Made by a program: the position numbers and the translations under genes. Positions 1 through 10,600 of a stretch of 64,000 nucleotides of DNA are shown here, piece by piece (position 1 is the stretch's first letter; each line of letters opens with the position of its first letter). The notes under the pieces were generated by a model that was not told where the DNA came from, made no database searches, and was given only the letters and a program-made list of their open reading frames with translations. The DNA comes from JAIVJG01 sp964236735 (GTDB lineage: Bacteria > Acidobacteriota > Blastocatellia > Pyrinomonadales > Pyrinomonadaceae). The stretch spans positions 1-64,000 of the forward strand of contig CAXSFM010000007.1 of NCBI GenBank assembly GCA_964236735.1, given 5' to 3'.

Positions 1-334
1 TTGCACGAGCACAAAATGTGCTGCGAGCAGACTGTCGTCAACATACAAGACCGCCAAAAAGCGGTGTCTCAAGCATTCAAGTTTCACAGATGAACGCCGC
101 GCTGTTTGCGGTCGTGTTGAAAACTTTGCGGCTTCCACGATAGCCAGCCCGACATGAAAGATCAATGCTTGAGAGGCGACGCGGTTTCGAGTTGAACTCG
201 CCATCAACATAGCCCTCATCAATTGCCCTGCCCGTGCAAAATTTATATAGTGTGCTCATCGCTTAAAACTGATGGCATATCACGTCGCGGGCGCACGTCC
301 GCGTTTGAACTCGACAATTGAAGGAGCATCCGTC
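1..334. other. Upstream non-coding stretch
   Basis: No convincing gene is visible before the first secreted protein. A 60-residue minus-strand reading frame at 77-259 has no recognisable domain and no good ribosome site. The end of the stretch holds a candidate promoter and the ribosome binding site of the next gene (AAGGAG at 321-326). Confidence 0.5.
223..251 (+). promoter_or_regulatory. Candidate sigma-70-type promoter
   Basis: TTGCCC at 223-228 (4 of 6 matches to the -35 consensus) is followed after 17 bases by TATAGT at 246-251 (5 of 6 matches to the -10 consensus). It lies about 85 bases before the chosen start of the BNR-repeat gene and points the right way. This is pattern matching only. 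Confidence 0.35.
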
Positions 335-3300
335 ATGCACAGGGCTATCCGTCTCTCTCCGCAACTCTTCGTCGCTGCATCGCTGCTTGCGCTCGTCGCT
401 TTGCTGTTGGTCTTCGTGCCGCGCGCCGTGTTAGCGCAGGAAGAAGGCGCGGCGTCGGCGTCCGCTTCTCAGGAAAAAAGTGGCGGCGTGAATGATAAAG
501 TTAACGCTTTCAAGCCGCTCGCGTATCGTCCCGTCGGGCCGTATCGCGGCGGGCGCGTGTCGGCGGTGGCGGGCGTCGCATCGCAGCCGATGGTTTATTA
601 CTTCGGCGCGACGGGCGGCGGCGTGTGGAAGACGACGGACGGCGGCAACAACTGGGAGCCAATCTCGGACGGCTTTATGAAGACCGGCTCGGTGGGCGCG
701 ATTGGCGTCGCGGAGTCCGACCCGAACGTCGTCTATGTCGGGATGGGCGAAGAGACGCTGCGCGGCAACCTCTCGCACGGCGACGGGATGTACAAGTCAA
801 CGGACGCCGGGCGGACGTGGAAAAAAATCGGCCTCGCCGACACGCGCCACATCGCGCGCGTGCGGGTCAACCCGAAGAATCCAGACCTCGTCTATGTCGC
901 CGCGCTCGGACATGCCTTCGGGCCGAACGCGGAGCGCGGAGTGTTTCGCACGAAGGATGGCGGCAAGACGTGGGAGAAAATTCTGTCGCGCGGCGACAAG
1001 GCGGGCGCGGTTGATCTCGCGCTCGACCCGACGAATCCGAGCATCATCTACGCCGCGCTCTGGCAAATCGTTCGCAAGCCATGGACGTTCGAGAGCGGCG
1101 GGACGGACAGCGGCATCTTCAAGTCAACGGACGGCGGCGACACTTGGACGGACATCTCGCACAACGCGGGACTCCCGCGCGGCATACTCGGTCGCATCGG
1201 TATCACCGTCTCGCCCGCCAATCCTGACCGGCTGTGGGCGATTGTCGAAGCGGAGGACGGCGGCGTCTATCGCTCGGACAACGCGGGGAAGAGTTGGGCG
1301 AAGGTCAACGAGCAACGCAACCTGCGCCAGCGCGCGTGGTACTACACGCGCATCTACGCCGATCCGCAGAATCCCGAAAGCGTCTATGTCTTGAACACAG
1401 GCTTTTACCGTTCGAGCGACGGCGGGCGCACGTTCCAGAATATCAGCGTGCCGCATGGAGACAATCACGACCTCTGGATTGCGCCGAACGACCCCGCGCG
1501 GATGATAGAGTCAAACGACGGCGGCGCGAACGTCTCTTTCAATTCGGGCAGAACTTGGACGGAGCAGGATCAAAACACCGCGCAGTTTTATCGCGTCGCC
1601 GTGGACAACGATTTTCCGTATCACATCTACGGCGCGCAGCAGGACAACTCGACCGTCAAGATCGCGAGCCGCACGGCGGACTTCGGCATTGACCGCGCCG
1701 ATTGGTACGACGTGGGCGGCGGCGAGAGCGGCTGGATCGCGCCCTCTCCGAAAAATTCCGACATCATCTATGCGGGTTCATACGGCGGCTATCTCACGCG
1801 CTACGATTACCGCACGCGCCAACTGCGTGAGGTCAACGTCTATCCCGACAATCCGATGGGACACGCGCCGTCTGACTTGAAATACCGCTTCCAGTGGAAC
1901 TATCCGATTCTGTTTTCGCCGCACGACCCGAACGCGCTGTATGCGGCGGGGAACGTCTTGTTTCGTTCGACGAACGAGGGGCAAAGTTGGGAAGCCATCT
2001 CGCCCGATTTGACGCGCAACGATAAGTCGAAACAGATTTCGGCGGGCGGGCCGATCACGAAAGACAACACGAGCATCGAGTATTACGACACGATTTTCAC
2101 CGTCATGGAGTCGCCCGTCCAAAAGGGTGTCATCTGGACAGGCTCGGACGACGGACTCGTGCAAGTGACGCGCGACGCGGGCAAGAGTTGGACGAACGTC
2201 ACGCCGCAGGGAATGCCAGAGTTTATCCAAATCAATTCCATCGAAGCCTCTCCGCACGACGCCGCGACCGCTTACGTCGCCGCGACGATGTACAAGCTTG
2301 ATGATTTCCGTCCCTATCTGTTCAAGACGAGCGACTACGGCAAGACCTGGAAAAAAATCACGAACGGCATTCCTGAGACGACGTTCACGCGCGTGATTCG
2401 CGAAGACCCGACCAGACGCGGGCTTCTCTTTGCGGGGACAGAGACAGGGATGTATGTCTCCTTCGACGACGGCGAACGCTGGCAAGCGTTCCAGTTGAAT
2501 CTGCCCGTCGTGCCCATCACCGATCTTGTGGTGCAGACGCGCGACCGGGACCTCGTCGTCGCCACGCAGGGACGCGGCTTTTACGTGCTCGACGATCTGC
2601 CCGTGCTCGAACAAATGACGGACGCGATGCGCGCCGGGCAGGGCGAGGCGCAACTGCTCAAGCCTGAAGACGCTTTCCGCTTTCAGGGCTTCGGCGCGCC
2701 GCTTCCGCCCGACGCGACCATCGGACAAAATCCGCCGGGAGGCGTCGTCGTCTATTACTATTTGAAGAACAAACCGGCGACAGACGTGACGCTTGAATTT
2801 TTGGACTCTGCGGGCAAGTCCATCAGAAAATTCACGGCCAAAGCTCCGCCGCGTCCCAGCCCGACGCCGACGCCCGCGACCGGCGGAACGAGCGGCAGAG
2901 AGGGCACTTCGACCGCGCCCGGCGCAGCGCAGGTGCAGACGCCGCCGGAGCAACCGCAAGCGCCGACGGGTGAAGAGGCGTCTGCTTTCGGCGGCGGCGG
3001 TGCGGGCAATGCGCCGCGCGTGATGACGGACGCTGGCCTCAACCGTTTCATCTGGGACACGCGGTATGCGGATGCCGCGCGCTTCCCCGGCATGATTCTG
3101 TGGGGCGGCGATGTGCGCGGCCCGCGCGCCGCGCCAGGCACTTATCAAGTGCGCCTGACGGTTGACGGCAAGACGATGACGGAGAGTTTCGAGATTAAAA
3201 AAGACCCGCGCTTGCAAACGACGCCGGAAGAATTCGCGCGCCAGTTCGCCATGCTCTTGAAGATTCGCGACAAGCTGACGGAGACGCACAACGCCATCAA

Positions 3301-3763
3301 CGAAATCCGCGACGTGCGAAAACAGATTGACGATCTGACGAAGCGTCTCGGTGATCAGACGGGCGCGAAACTCATCGCCGAGAGCGGCAGGAGTTTGAAC
3401 GCGAAGATGACGGCGATTGAAGAGGAGTTGTACCAGACGAAGAATCAGAGCAGCCAAGACCCGCTCAACTTTCCCATCCGTCTCAACAATCGTCTCGCCG
3501 CGCTCGCCTCCATCGTCGCCAGCGCCGACTCGCCGCCGACCGAGCAATCAGTCGCGCTCTACGATGAACTCGCCGCGCAGATTGACGCGCAGTTGCAGAA
3601 ACTGAACGGCCTGATGGCGACAGACCTCAAGGCATTCAATCGTCTCGTGCGCGAGCAGGAAATTCCTGCGGTCATCGTTAAGCCGGCGACGGCAATGATG
3701 CCAGCCGCCGCCGGAAGTTCGGACGAGATGCAGGAGGAGGACGAGCACGAGCGCGAACCTTAA
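335..3763 (+). CDS. Secreted BNR/VPS10-like beta-propeller protein (paralogue 1)
   Basis: The ATG at 335 is chosen over the upstream in-frame start at 272 because AAGGAG lies 8 bases before it and the protein then begins with a clear signal peptide (MHRAIRLSPQ, a hydrophobic core, then VLAQ). The protein is about 1142 residues. It carries some eleven Asp-box/BNR repeats of the S-x-D-x-G-x-T-W type (for example STDAGRTW, KDGGKTW, SSDGGRTF, FDDGERW), giving one or two beta-propellers of the sortilin/VPS10 or exo-sialidase-like fold. A Pro/Thr/Gly-rich linker follows, then a mostly helical C-terminal part. Such proteins are often annotated as glycosyl hydrolases, but no catalytic residues can be assigned here, so the substrate is unknown. 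It shares its architecture with the gene at 7635-10892. Confidence 0.85.
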   Translation: MHRAIRLSPQLFVAASLLALVALLLVFVPRAVLAQEEGAASASASQEKSGGVNDKVNAFKPLAYRPVGPYRGGRVSAVAGVASQPMVYYFGATGGGVWKTTDGGNNWEPISDGFMKTGSVGAIGVAESDPNVVYVGMGEETLRGNLSHGDGMYKSTDAGRTWKKIGLADTRHIARVRVNPKNPDLVYVAALGHAFGPNAERGVFRTKDGGKTWEKILSRGDKAGAVDLALDPTNPSIIYAALWQIVRKPWTFESGGTDSGIFKSTDGGDTWTDISHNAGLPRGILGRIGITVSPANPDRLWAIVEAEDGGVYRSDNAGKSWAKVNEQRNLRQRAWYYTRIYADPQNPESVYVLNTGFYRSSDGGRTFQNISVPHGDNHDLWIAPNDPARMIESNDGGANVSFNSGRTWTEQDQNTAQFYRVAVDNDFPYHIYGAQQDNSTVKIASRTADFGIDRADWYDVGGGESGWIAPSPKNSDIIYAGSYGGYLTRYDYRTRQLREVNVYPDNPMGHAPSDLKYRFQWNYPILFSPHDPNALYAAGNVLFRSTNEGQSWEAISPDLTRNDKSKQISAGGPITKDNTSIEYYDTIFTVMESPVQKGVIWTGSDDGLVQVTRDAGKSWTNVTPQGMPEFIQINSIEASPHDAATAYVAATMYKLDDFRPYLFKTSDYGKTWKKITNGIPETTFTRVIREDPTRRGLLFAGTETGMYVSFDDGERWQAFQLNLPVVPITDLVVQTRDRDLVVATQGRGFYVLDDLPVLEQMTDAMRAGQGEAQLLKPEDAFRFQGFGAPLPPDATIGQNPPGGVVVYYYLKNKPATDVTLEFLDSAGKSIRKFTAKAPPRPSPTPTPATGGTSGREGTSTAPGAAQVQTPPEQPQAPTGEEASAFGGGGAGNAPRVMTDAGLNRFIWDTRYADAARFPGMILWGGDVRGPRAAPGTYQVRLTVDGKTMTESFEIKKDPRLQTTPEEFARQFAMLLKIRDKLTETHNAINEIRDVRKQIDDLTKRLGDQTGAKLIAESGRSLNAKMTAIEEELYQTKNQSSQDPLNFPIRLNNRLAALASIVASADSPPTEQSVALYDELAAQIDAQLQKLNGLMATDLKAFNRLVREQEIPAVIVKPATAMMPAAAGSSDEMQEEDEHEREP

Positions 3764-3804
3764 ACGACGGCGCGCTTTCGATGTCGGCAAGAGATGCGAA
3801 TTGC

Positions 3805-4344
3805 TCAAATGTCTGTGAGATAAGTTTCCCGCTTGAAAGGCTGGAAGCCGCGTTTGAGATAGTTGGGCAAGGCCGCCGCGTCGTCGAGCGTGCAGGTGTG
3901 CAGCCACACTTCGCGCGCGCCCTCGTCCCACGCGATTTCGACGGCGCGCGTGAGCAGATGTTTGCCGAGGCCACGTTTCGTGTATGCCGGAAGCAGTCCG
4001 AAGTAAGCGATTTCCGTCGAGCCGTCGCTGTGTTGTTCAAGCTCGAAGTAGCCGGCGGTCTCTTCTTCAAATTTCAACAACCAGACGGAGACGGACGCCT
4101 GCGCGAGTCGCGCCGCGAGTTGCGCGTCCGGCCACGCGAGACGGTCTATCCAGTGATAACTGCGACCGACTTCCGCGTACAGATAACGCGAGAGCGAGAC
4201 CGTGCAATGCCCCACGCGCTCGACGCGCACGCGCTCGTCGGCGATGAGCGAAGGCTTTAACTCCGCGCGCTCACGCATCCGCAGATACGTGCGGACGACT
4301 TCGACCCGCTTGCTGCTATTGTTGCCGTCATGTTCCTTGCTCAT
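3805..4344 (-). CDS. GNAT-family N-acetyltransferase
   Basis: A protein of about 179 residues whose second half has the acetyl-CoA binding signature of GNAT enzymes: a strand ending in FGLLPAYTKRGLGKHLL, which fits the R/Q-x-x-G-x-G/A loop, then EVWLHTCTLDDAAALPNYLKRGF, the usual strand-helix that ends the fold. The substrate cannot be read from sequence; the size fits small-molecule or protein N-acetyltransferases. The start is taken at MSKEHDGNN rather than nine codons upstream. It converges with the preceding BNR gene, leaving a gap of about 40 bases. Confidence 0.75.
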   Translation of the reverse strand: MSKEHDGNNSSKRVEVVRTYLRMRERAELKPSLIADERVRVERVGHCTVSLSRYLYAEVGRSYHWIDRLAWPDAQLAARLAQASVSVWLLKFEEETAGYFELEQHSDGSTEIAYFGLLPAYTKRGLGKHLLTRAVEIAWDEGAREVWLHTCTLDDAAALPNYLKRGFQPFKRETYLTDI

Positions 4345-4415
4345 CCGTCGGTGCAATCCCCCGTTAGACAACGTCCAGACAACTTGGTTTCTGCTCGCGT
4401 CGCGTGTAGGCTTGA

Positions 4416-5003
4416 ATGCGATTCATGCATTACAGCGTCAAGCAATCTTACACGCCCGTTCTCGAATTGTACGAACTCGACCGCCACGCTCTAATCGTTG
4501 ATACGGAGACGGTCGGCGCGGGGCCGCTCATCGAGATTATCGAGATCGCCGCCGCGAACGTCGAAGGCGAGATCGTCTATCATTCGCTCGTCCGTCCGGT
4601 CTATAACGCGCTGCCGCCGCTCTCGAAGCACAGGCGTTTTGATCGAGACGAACTCGCCGTCGCGCCCGTCTGGACGGACATCTGGGCGGAACTCTCGGCG
4701 TTGATTGATAACAAACTACTCGTCGCCTACAACGCGGCTTTTGATCGTCGCGCGCTGGCGGCGACCTGCTCGCGCTATCATCAACAGACACGCGAGCGCG
4801 GCTGGCGTTGCGCGCTGCAACTCGTGAGACGCACGCTCGGCACGAAGAAAAATCTGACGCTCGATGCGGCCTGCGCGCATTTCAATCTGGAAGGCGGCAC
4901 GCATCGCGCCGTCGCCGACGTGCTGGCGACGCAACGCCTGCTCAAAGCTCTCGCCGCGCCGCGCGTTGAGCCGCGCCGCACAGACGCAACACCACACACC
5001 TGA
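4416..5003 (+). CDS. DEDDh 3'-5' exonuclease (DNA polymerase III epsilon-like)
   Basis: A 195-residue protein with the exonuclease motifs in order: VDTET near residue 29 (Exo I, Asp and Glu), AYNAAFDRRAL near residue 105 (Exo II, Asp), and HRAVADV near residue 160 (Exo III, His and Asp of the DEDDh type). It is a single-domain protein without the polymerase-binding or GIY-YIG extensions seen in some relatives, so it may be a stand-alone nuclease or an RNase T/ExoX-type enzyme rather than the replicative epsilon subunit. The stop lies 17 bases before the start of the metalloprotease gene, suggesting co-transcription. Confidence 0.8.
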   Translation: MRFMHYSVKQSYTPVLELYELDRHALIVDTETVGAGPLIEIIEIAAANVEGEIVYHSLVRPVYNALPPLSKHRRFDRDELAVAPVWTDIWAELSALIDNKLLVAYNAAFDRRALAATCSRYHQQTRERGWRCALQLVRRTLGTKKNLTLDAACAHFNLEGGTHRAVADVLATQRLLKALAAPRVEPRRTDATPHT

Positions 5004-5020
5004 CGATGGAAGGAAAACAC

Positions 5021-7621
5021 ATGCCACGTTTCTCGACGCGCTTTCTGCTAGCCACACTCTTGACGTTCCTTGCCTTCTCAAACGCAAGCGCAGCAACGAC
5101 AACAATCACACAGGAGAAAGACAGAAAAGAGAAAGCCGAAAGCAAAACCATCGCGACGCGCGTGCGCGGTTTGCAAAAGCTCGACGGTTTCATGCCGCTC
5201 TACTGGGACGCGGAAGACGGCAAGCTCCTGATGGAAATTTCGCGTTTCAACACGGAGTTTCTCTATCAAGTATCGCTCCCGACCGGCGTCGGCTCGAACC
5301 CGCTCGGACTCGACCGGGGACAACTCGGCGAGACGCACGTCGTCACGTTCGAGCGCGTGGGGCCGAAGGTCTTGATGATTGAGCCGAACTATCGTTTCCG
5401 CGCCATCACGTCTGACATGGCGGAGCGTCGCGCGGTGGAAGAATCTTTCGCGCGCTCGGTGCTGTGGGGCTTCAAGGTTGAAGCGACGGAAGCGGATCGC
5501 GTGCTCGTGGACGCGACTTCGTTTTTCGTGCGCGACGCGCATGGAGTCGTCGAGCGTTTGCGTGACGCGCAGCAGGGACAGTATCGTTTAGAAGAGTCGC
5601 GCAGCGCCGTCTTTATGCCGCGCACGAAAAGTTTTCCGAAGAACACAGAGGTCGAGGCGACGCTGACGTTTACGACCGAAGGGACGCAAGGGCCGCTCGT
5701 GCGCGAGACCGTGCCGACGCCGCAGGCCATCACCGTGCGCGAGCATCACTCGCTCGTCGAATTGCCGGACGCGAACTACACGCCGCGACGCTTAGACCCG
5801 CGCGTCGGAGTCTTCGCCGTCGAGTTCTACGACTACGCCTCGCCTTTCACCGAGCCGCTTGAGAAGCGTTGGATCGTGCGTCATCGTTTGCAAAAGAAAG
5901 ACCCTGCGGCGGCAGTCTCCGAAGCGGTCGAGCCGATTGTCTATTACGTGGACAACGGCACGCCGGAGCCGATTCGCAGCGCGCTCGTCGAGGGCGCGTC
6001 GTGGTGGGCGCAAGCGTTCGAGGCCGCGGGCTTTCGCAACGCCTTTCAAGTGAAAATTCTTCCCCCCGACGCCGACCCGATGGACGTGCGCTACAACATG
6101 ATTAACTGGGTGCATCGCTCGTCGCGCGGGTGGTCTTACGGTGGCAGCATCGTTGACCCGCGCACCGGCGAGATTATCAAAGGCAACGTCACGCTCGGCA
6201 GTTTGAGGATTCGACAGGACTACATGATCGGAACCGGCCTCATCCCGCCTTATGCAACAACGAACACGCGCGGCATGACGACAGGCGCGCCGTGGGCGGA
6301 ATGCGAGATCGGCGCGTCGCCCGATACGGACGACTTCGCCGCGCCCGATGATTCGACGGACGCGCGCCTCATGTCTCTCGCGCGCATACGCCAACTCGCC
6401 GCGCACGAGACGGGGCACACGCTCGGTCTCTCGCACAACTTCGCCGCCAGCACTTACGGCAATCGCGCGTCCGTCATGGATTACCCTGCGCCGTTGGTGG
6501 AAATCAAAAACGGCAAGCTCGATTTGTCGAACGCTTACGCGGTCGGCATCGGCTCGTATGACAAGCTCGCGATCACGTTCGCCTACGCGCAATTCGCGCC
6601 GGGTGCGAACGAGCAGACGGAGCTTGAGCGCATCTTAAGCGACGGGATGAGAAACGGAATGCTCTTTATCTCAGACGCCGACGCGAGGCCAATGGGCGCG
6701 GCGCACCCGCTCGCGAATCTGTGGGACAACGGCAGCGATCCGGTCGCGTCGCTCAGGCACGAGATGGAAGTCAGGCGCATCGGCCTTTCGCAGTTTGGAC
6801 TCGGCAACATTCCTGCGGGCACGCCGCTCTCGTTCTTAGAAGCGAAACTGCTGCCGCTCTATCTGCATCATCGTTATCAATTGATGGCGGCGGTCAAATC
6901 CGTCGGCGGGCTTTATTACAGCTACGCCGTCAAGACGGACGCGGGCGTCAGCCCTTCGCAAATTCAGGACATCGTGCCCGCCGCCACGCAGCGCGACGCT
7001 TTGAGCGCGGTACTCGACACCATCAAGCCGGAAGAACTCGCCATCCCGGCGCGCATCCTGGCGCTCGTTCCGCCGCGCGCCTTCGGCTATGAGGGCGGCA
7101 CGCAGGAACTTTTCTCGAAGCGCACAGACCCGGCCTTCGACCCCATCGCGGCGGCGACCATCGCGGCAGACCTCGCCGTCTCCGGCCTGCTTGAGCCGCA
7201 TCGCGCCGCGCGTCTCAACGAGTATCACGCGCGCGACCGCGCCAATCCTGATTTCAACGAAGTCGTGGGCGCGCTGCTCGCGCGCACTTGGTTCGCTTCT
7301 CCGCTGAAGGACGAATATCAGGCTGCAATCGCACGCGCGGTGCAAAGTCTGACGGTCACACGTTTGATGGATTTAGCCGCCAACGCGGACGCCGCGCCGG
7401 GCGTGCGCGCCGTCGCGTCGGGCGCATTGCGCCATCTGGCGGAGACGCTCAACATGACAATCGCGCCCGCGCCGGATGCGACGACGCAGGCGCACCGCCG
7501 CGCGACGCTCGAAGACATCGAACGCTTTCTCGCGCGTCCCGCCGAGCCGCGCAAACGCACCGCGCCGCTGCCGACTCCGCCGGGCGACCCCATCGGCGCG
7601 AGCAACGGGCAGACGCCCTGA
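5021..7621 (+). CDS. Secreted zinc metalloprotease (DUF5117/DUF4953 type)
   Basis: The ATG at 5021 has GGAAGGA just upstream and gives a classical signal peptide (MPRFSTRFLLATLLTFLAF, then SNASA). The zinc-binding motif HETGHTLGLSH lies at about residues 462-472, matching the extended HExxHxxGxxH of metzincin-like peptidases, and a VMDYPAP segment follows shortly afterwards like a Met-turn. Length (866 residues) and order, with a beta-rich N-terminal DUF5117-like part, the zinc domain and a helical C-terminal part, fit the zinc-dependent metalloprotease family common in Acidobacteriota and Bacteroidota. It probably acts outside the cytoplasm on unknown substrates. It converges with the second BNR gene across only 13 bases. 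Confidence 0.85.
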   Translation: MPRFSTRFLLATLLTFLAFSNASAATTTITQEKDRKEKAESKTIATRVRGLQKLDGFMPLYWDAEDGKLLMEISRFNTEFLYQVSLPTGVGSNPLGLDRGQLGETHVVTFERVGPKVLMIEPNYRFRAITSDMAERRAVEESFARSVLWGFKVEATEADRVLVDATSFFVRDAHGVVERLRDAQQGQYRLEESRSAVFMPRTKSFPKNTEVEATLTFTTEGTQGPLVRETVPTPQAITVREHHSLVELPDANYTPRRLDPRVGVFAVEFYDYASPFTEPLEKRWIVRHRLQKKDPAAAVSEAVEPIVYYVDNGTPEPIRSALVEGASWWAQAFEAAGFRNAFQVKILPPDADPMDVRYNMINWVHRSSRGWSYGGSIVDPRTGEIIKGNVTLGSLRIRQDYMIGTGLIPPYATTNTRGMTTGAPWAECEIGASPDTDDFAAPDDSTDARLMSLARIRQLAAHETGHTLGLSHNFAASTYGNRASVMDYPAPLVEIKNGKLDLSNAYAVGIGSYDKLAITFAYAQFAPGANEQTELERILSDGMRNGMLFISDADARPMGAAHPLANLWDNGSDPVASLRHEMEVRRIGLSQFGLGNIPAGTPLSFLEAKLLPLYLHHRYQLMAAVKSVGGLYYSYAVKTDAGVSPSQIQDIVPAATQRDALSAVLDTIKPEELAIPARILALVPPRAFGYEGGTQELFSKRTDPAFDPIAAATIAADLAVSGLLEPHRAARLNEYHARDRANPDFNEVVGALLARTWFASPLKDEYQAAIARAVQSLTVTRLMDLAANADAAPGVRAVASGALRHLAETLNMTIAPAPDATTQAHRRATLEDIERFLARPAEPRKRTAPLPTPPGDPIGASNGQTP

Positions 7622-7634
7622 TTATCCCAGCGAG

Positions 7635-10600
7635 TTACTGCGCCGTCATGTTGGTGTGTAGTGTGATCGCGGGCATCCCGCGCGCCTGAAGCAGGATGTT
7701 CAAATTTTTCAAGTCAGTCGTCTTCAATAATTCCCACGCCGACATTTGCAAAAGAATGGCCTGACGATTGTTGTCGAAGGCGGACGCGGCCTGTGTGGTG
7801 GGCGCGGCATCGGATGCGCCGACGGTCGCCATCAGCGCGGCGAGATAATTGTTGAGCGTGGTCAAGTCCGTCGCATCGGTGTCTGCTGTTGCCGCGCGTG
7901 CGCCTTCACCAATAAGCGTCGCGGCCTTCTCGTCGAGCGCGCGTGCGGCATCCAACATCGCTTTGCCGTCGGATGTGTTCGACGCGCGCGCTTGAACGGC
8001 TTTCAGTTGCGCGCGTAAATCCTGAATCTCGCGGACGGCATCGGCGCTGGCGTTGAGCGCGTCGCTGATTTTCATTTCGAGCGCGAGTTGCGCTTCGAGC
8101 GCGCCCGCTTCGACTTTCACGCGCGGGTCTAGCTCGATGCGAAGCACCGCGGTGGTGGTGCGCCCGTTGACGGTGAGGCGCACTTGATAGACGCCGGGCA
8201 GGACGAGCGCGCCCTGCGGGTCTGCCGGCGTATCCACGTTGGGCACAGCGGCGATATTGTACTCATAGTGCAGAGCGCGCGGCTGCGCGTAACGCAAATC
8301 CCAGACGAAGCGATTGTGCCCGGCGTTTTTCGTCGGCGGCGCGGGCGGGCGCAGCCAGTAGGTCGCGAAACTCTGCACGTCTTCGACTTTGCGCGTCGCA
8401 TCTGTGCTCGAAAATTTCCGTACCAGCGAGCCGCGCGCGTCGAGTATCTCAATCGTCAACGCGCCTTCGGGCACGGACTTCAAATCGTAATCAATGATCG
8501 CGCCGGTGGACGGATTCTGCCCCGTCGGCGTCTCCGGCGGGAGCGGCGTGTCGCGGTTCTCGTTTTGTCTGAGACGAATCGCGGCGGCAGGATTGTACAG
8601 GTGCGCGTTGTCCCCGCGCATGACAGCGGCGGCGTCGAACTGTCGAAGCGGCGTCAGGTTGTCGAGTATCCAGAATGAGCGGCCATGCGTCGCGACGACG
8701 AGGTCGTTGTCCTTGATGACGAGGTCGCGGACGGACGCGACGGGCAGATTGAGTTGCAGCGACTGCCAGTGCGCGCCGTCGTCGAAAGAGACATAGACGC
8801 CGAGTTCCGTGCCCGCGTAGAGCAGCCCCTTTCGCACGGGGTCTGCGCGGACGGCGCGGACGAAGGCCGGCGCGGGGATGCCTTCGTTGATGCGCGTCCA
8901 CGTCTGTCCGAAATCATGCGTGCGATAGATGTAAGGGTTGAGGTCGTCGGATTGATGCCGGTCAACGGCGACGTAAGCCGTGGCGGCATCAAACGGCGAG
9001 GCCTCTATCAAACTGATGATGCTCCAACCGGGCAACTCTTTCGGCGCGACGTTTTGCCACGAGCGGCCTTCGTCGCGCGTCAACTGAATCAGCCCGTTGT
9101 CCGTGCCGACCCAGATCGTGCCCGCACTGACGGGCGAGAGCGCGAGCGAATAAGAGACGGCTTTGGCGACATCTTCCTTCGTCAGGCCGGAGGCTTTCAG
9201 CGTCACTTCAATTTCGTGCAGCGTGAGGTCCGGGCTGATCGTCTCCCAACTCGCGCCGCCATTCGTCGTCTTGAAAAGAAACTGCGAGGCTTGATAAAGC
9301 GCGTAAGGCGCGTGCGGCGAAAACGCGATGGGCGTCGTCCACGGATAGCGCGCTTTCACTTTCGCGTGCGGCGAATCGGGCGCGGGTGTCACGTCCTGCA
9401 CCTGTCCCGTGCGACGGTCGTAGCGGTACATCTCGCCGCTCGTGCTGCCGCCCCACACGATGTCTGGATTCACGGGGTCGGGCAAAATGTTGCCACTCTC
9501 GCCCGCGCCGATGGGCTGCCAATCGCGAAATGAAATCTGCCCGTAGTCGCTGCGGCTCGTGACTGCCGCCGTGCCGCTGTCCTGCTGCGCCCCATAGACG
9601 CGATAGGGAAAGTGCGTATCCACGACGACGTGATAAAACTGCGCGGTCGGCTGGTTGTACCAACTGCTCCACGTCTGGCCGCCGTCCACACTGATGACCG
9701 TCCCTTGATCGCTGGCGAGAATCATGCGCTGCGACGTGTCGGGGTCAATCCAGAGCGCGTGATAATCGTCGCCGCCGGGCGCGCCTTTGATCGTTTGAAA
9801 CGTGCGCCCCGCATCGGTCGAGCGATAAAGCGCGACGTTCGCGACGTAGATCGCGTCAGCGTTGTGCGGATCAACCGTGATGCCGCTGAAATACCAGGAG
9901 CGGCTGCTGAGGCGCGCGTCCGTGCTGACCTGTTGCCAAGTCTCGCCCGCGTCGTCCGAGCGATACAGGCCGCGCTGCGTGCCTTCAGCTTCGATGAGCG
10001 CATAGACGCGATGCTTGACCGGCGACGGTTGCTGCGTCTTCTGCGCGCCGCCTTGCGCGGACGAAGCGACACCGATGCCGATGCGTCCGAGTGTTCCATC
10101 GGGCAGGCCATGGCCTTTCAACTCGCGCCACGTCTGGCCGCCGTCCGTTGATTTGTAGAGGCCGCCGCCCGGCCTCGTGATGGGCGCGTAAGTGTTGCTC
10201 CATGCGGTGCGACGCACATTCCAGAGCGCGGCATAGACGATGCGCGCGTCGTCGGGGTCTGCGGCCAACTCAATCGCGCCGGTGTTTTCGTCTTTGTAGA
10301 GAACTTTGCTCCACGTCTTCCCGCCGTCGGTCGTGCGAAAGACGCCGCGCTCCGCGTTCGCCCCGAAGCCGTGTCCGAGCGCGGCGACGAGCACGACGTT
10401 CGCATCGCGCGGGTCAACGATGATGCGCGCGATCTGCTGCGTGTCGCTGAGGCCGATGTGCGTCCAACTTTTCCCGGCGTCCGTTGATTTATACATCCCG
10501 TCGCCGAAGGAAATGTCCGAGCGCATGTCGGCCTCGCCCGTCCCGACGTAGATGACGTTCGCATCCGAAGGAGCGACGGCGAGCGCGCCGATGGAAGCGA

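Noticed and set aside
77..259. A 60-codon minus-strand frame at the window start
   Set aside because: No domain, no ribosome site, and no neighbour context.
1778..3547. A 589-codon minus-strand open frame inside BNR gene 1
   Set aside because: Arg-rich, low-complexity translation with no domains; a typical shadow of a high-GC gene whose sense strand has clear BNR repeats.
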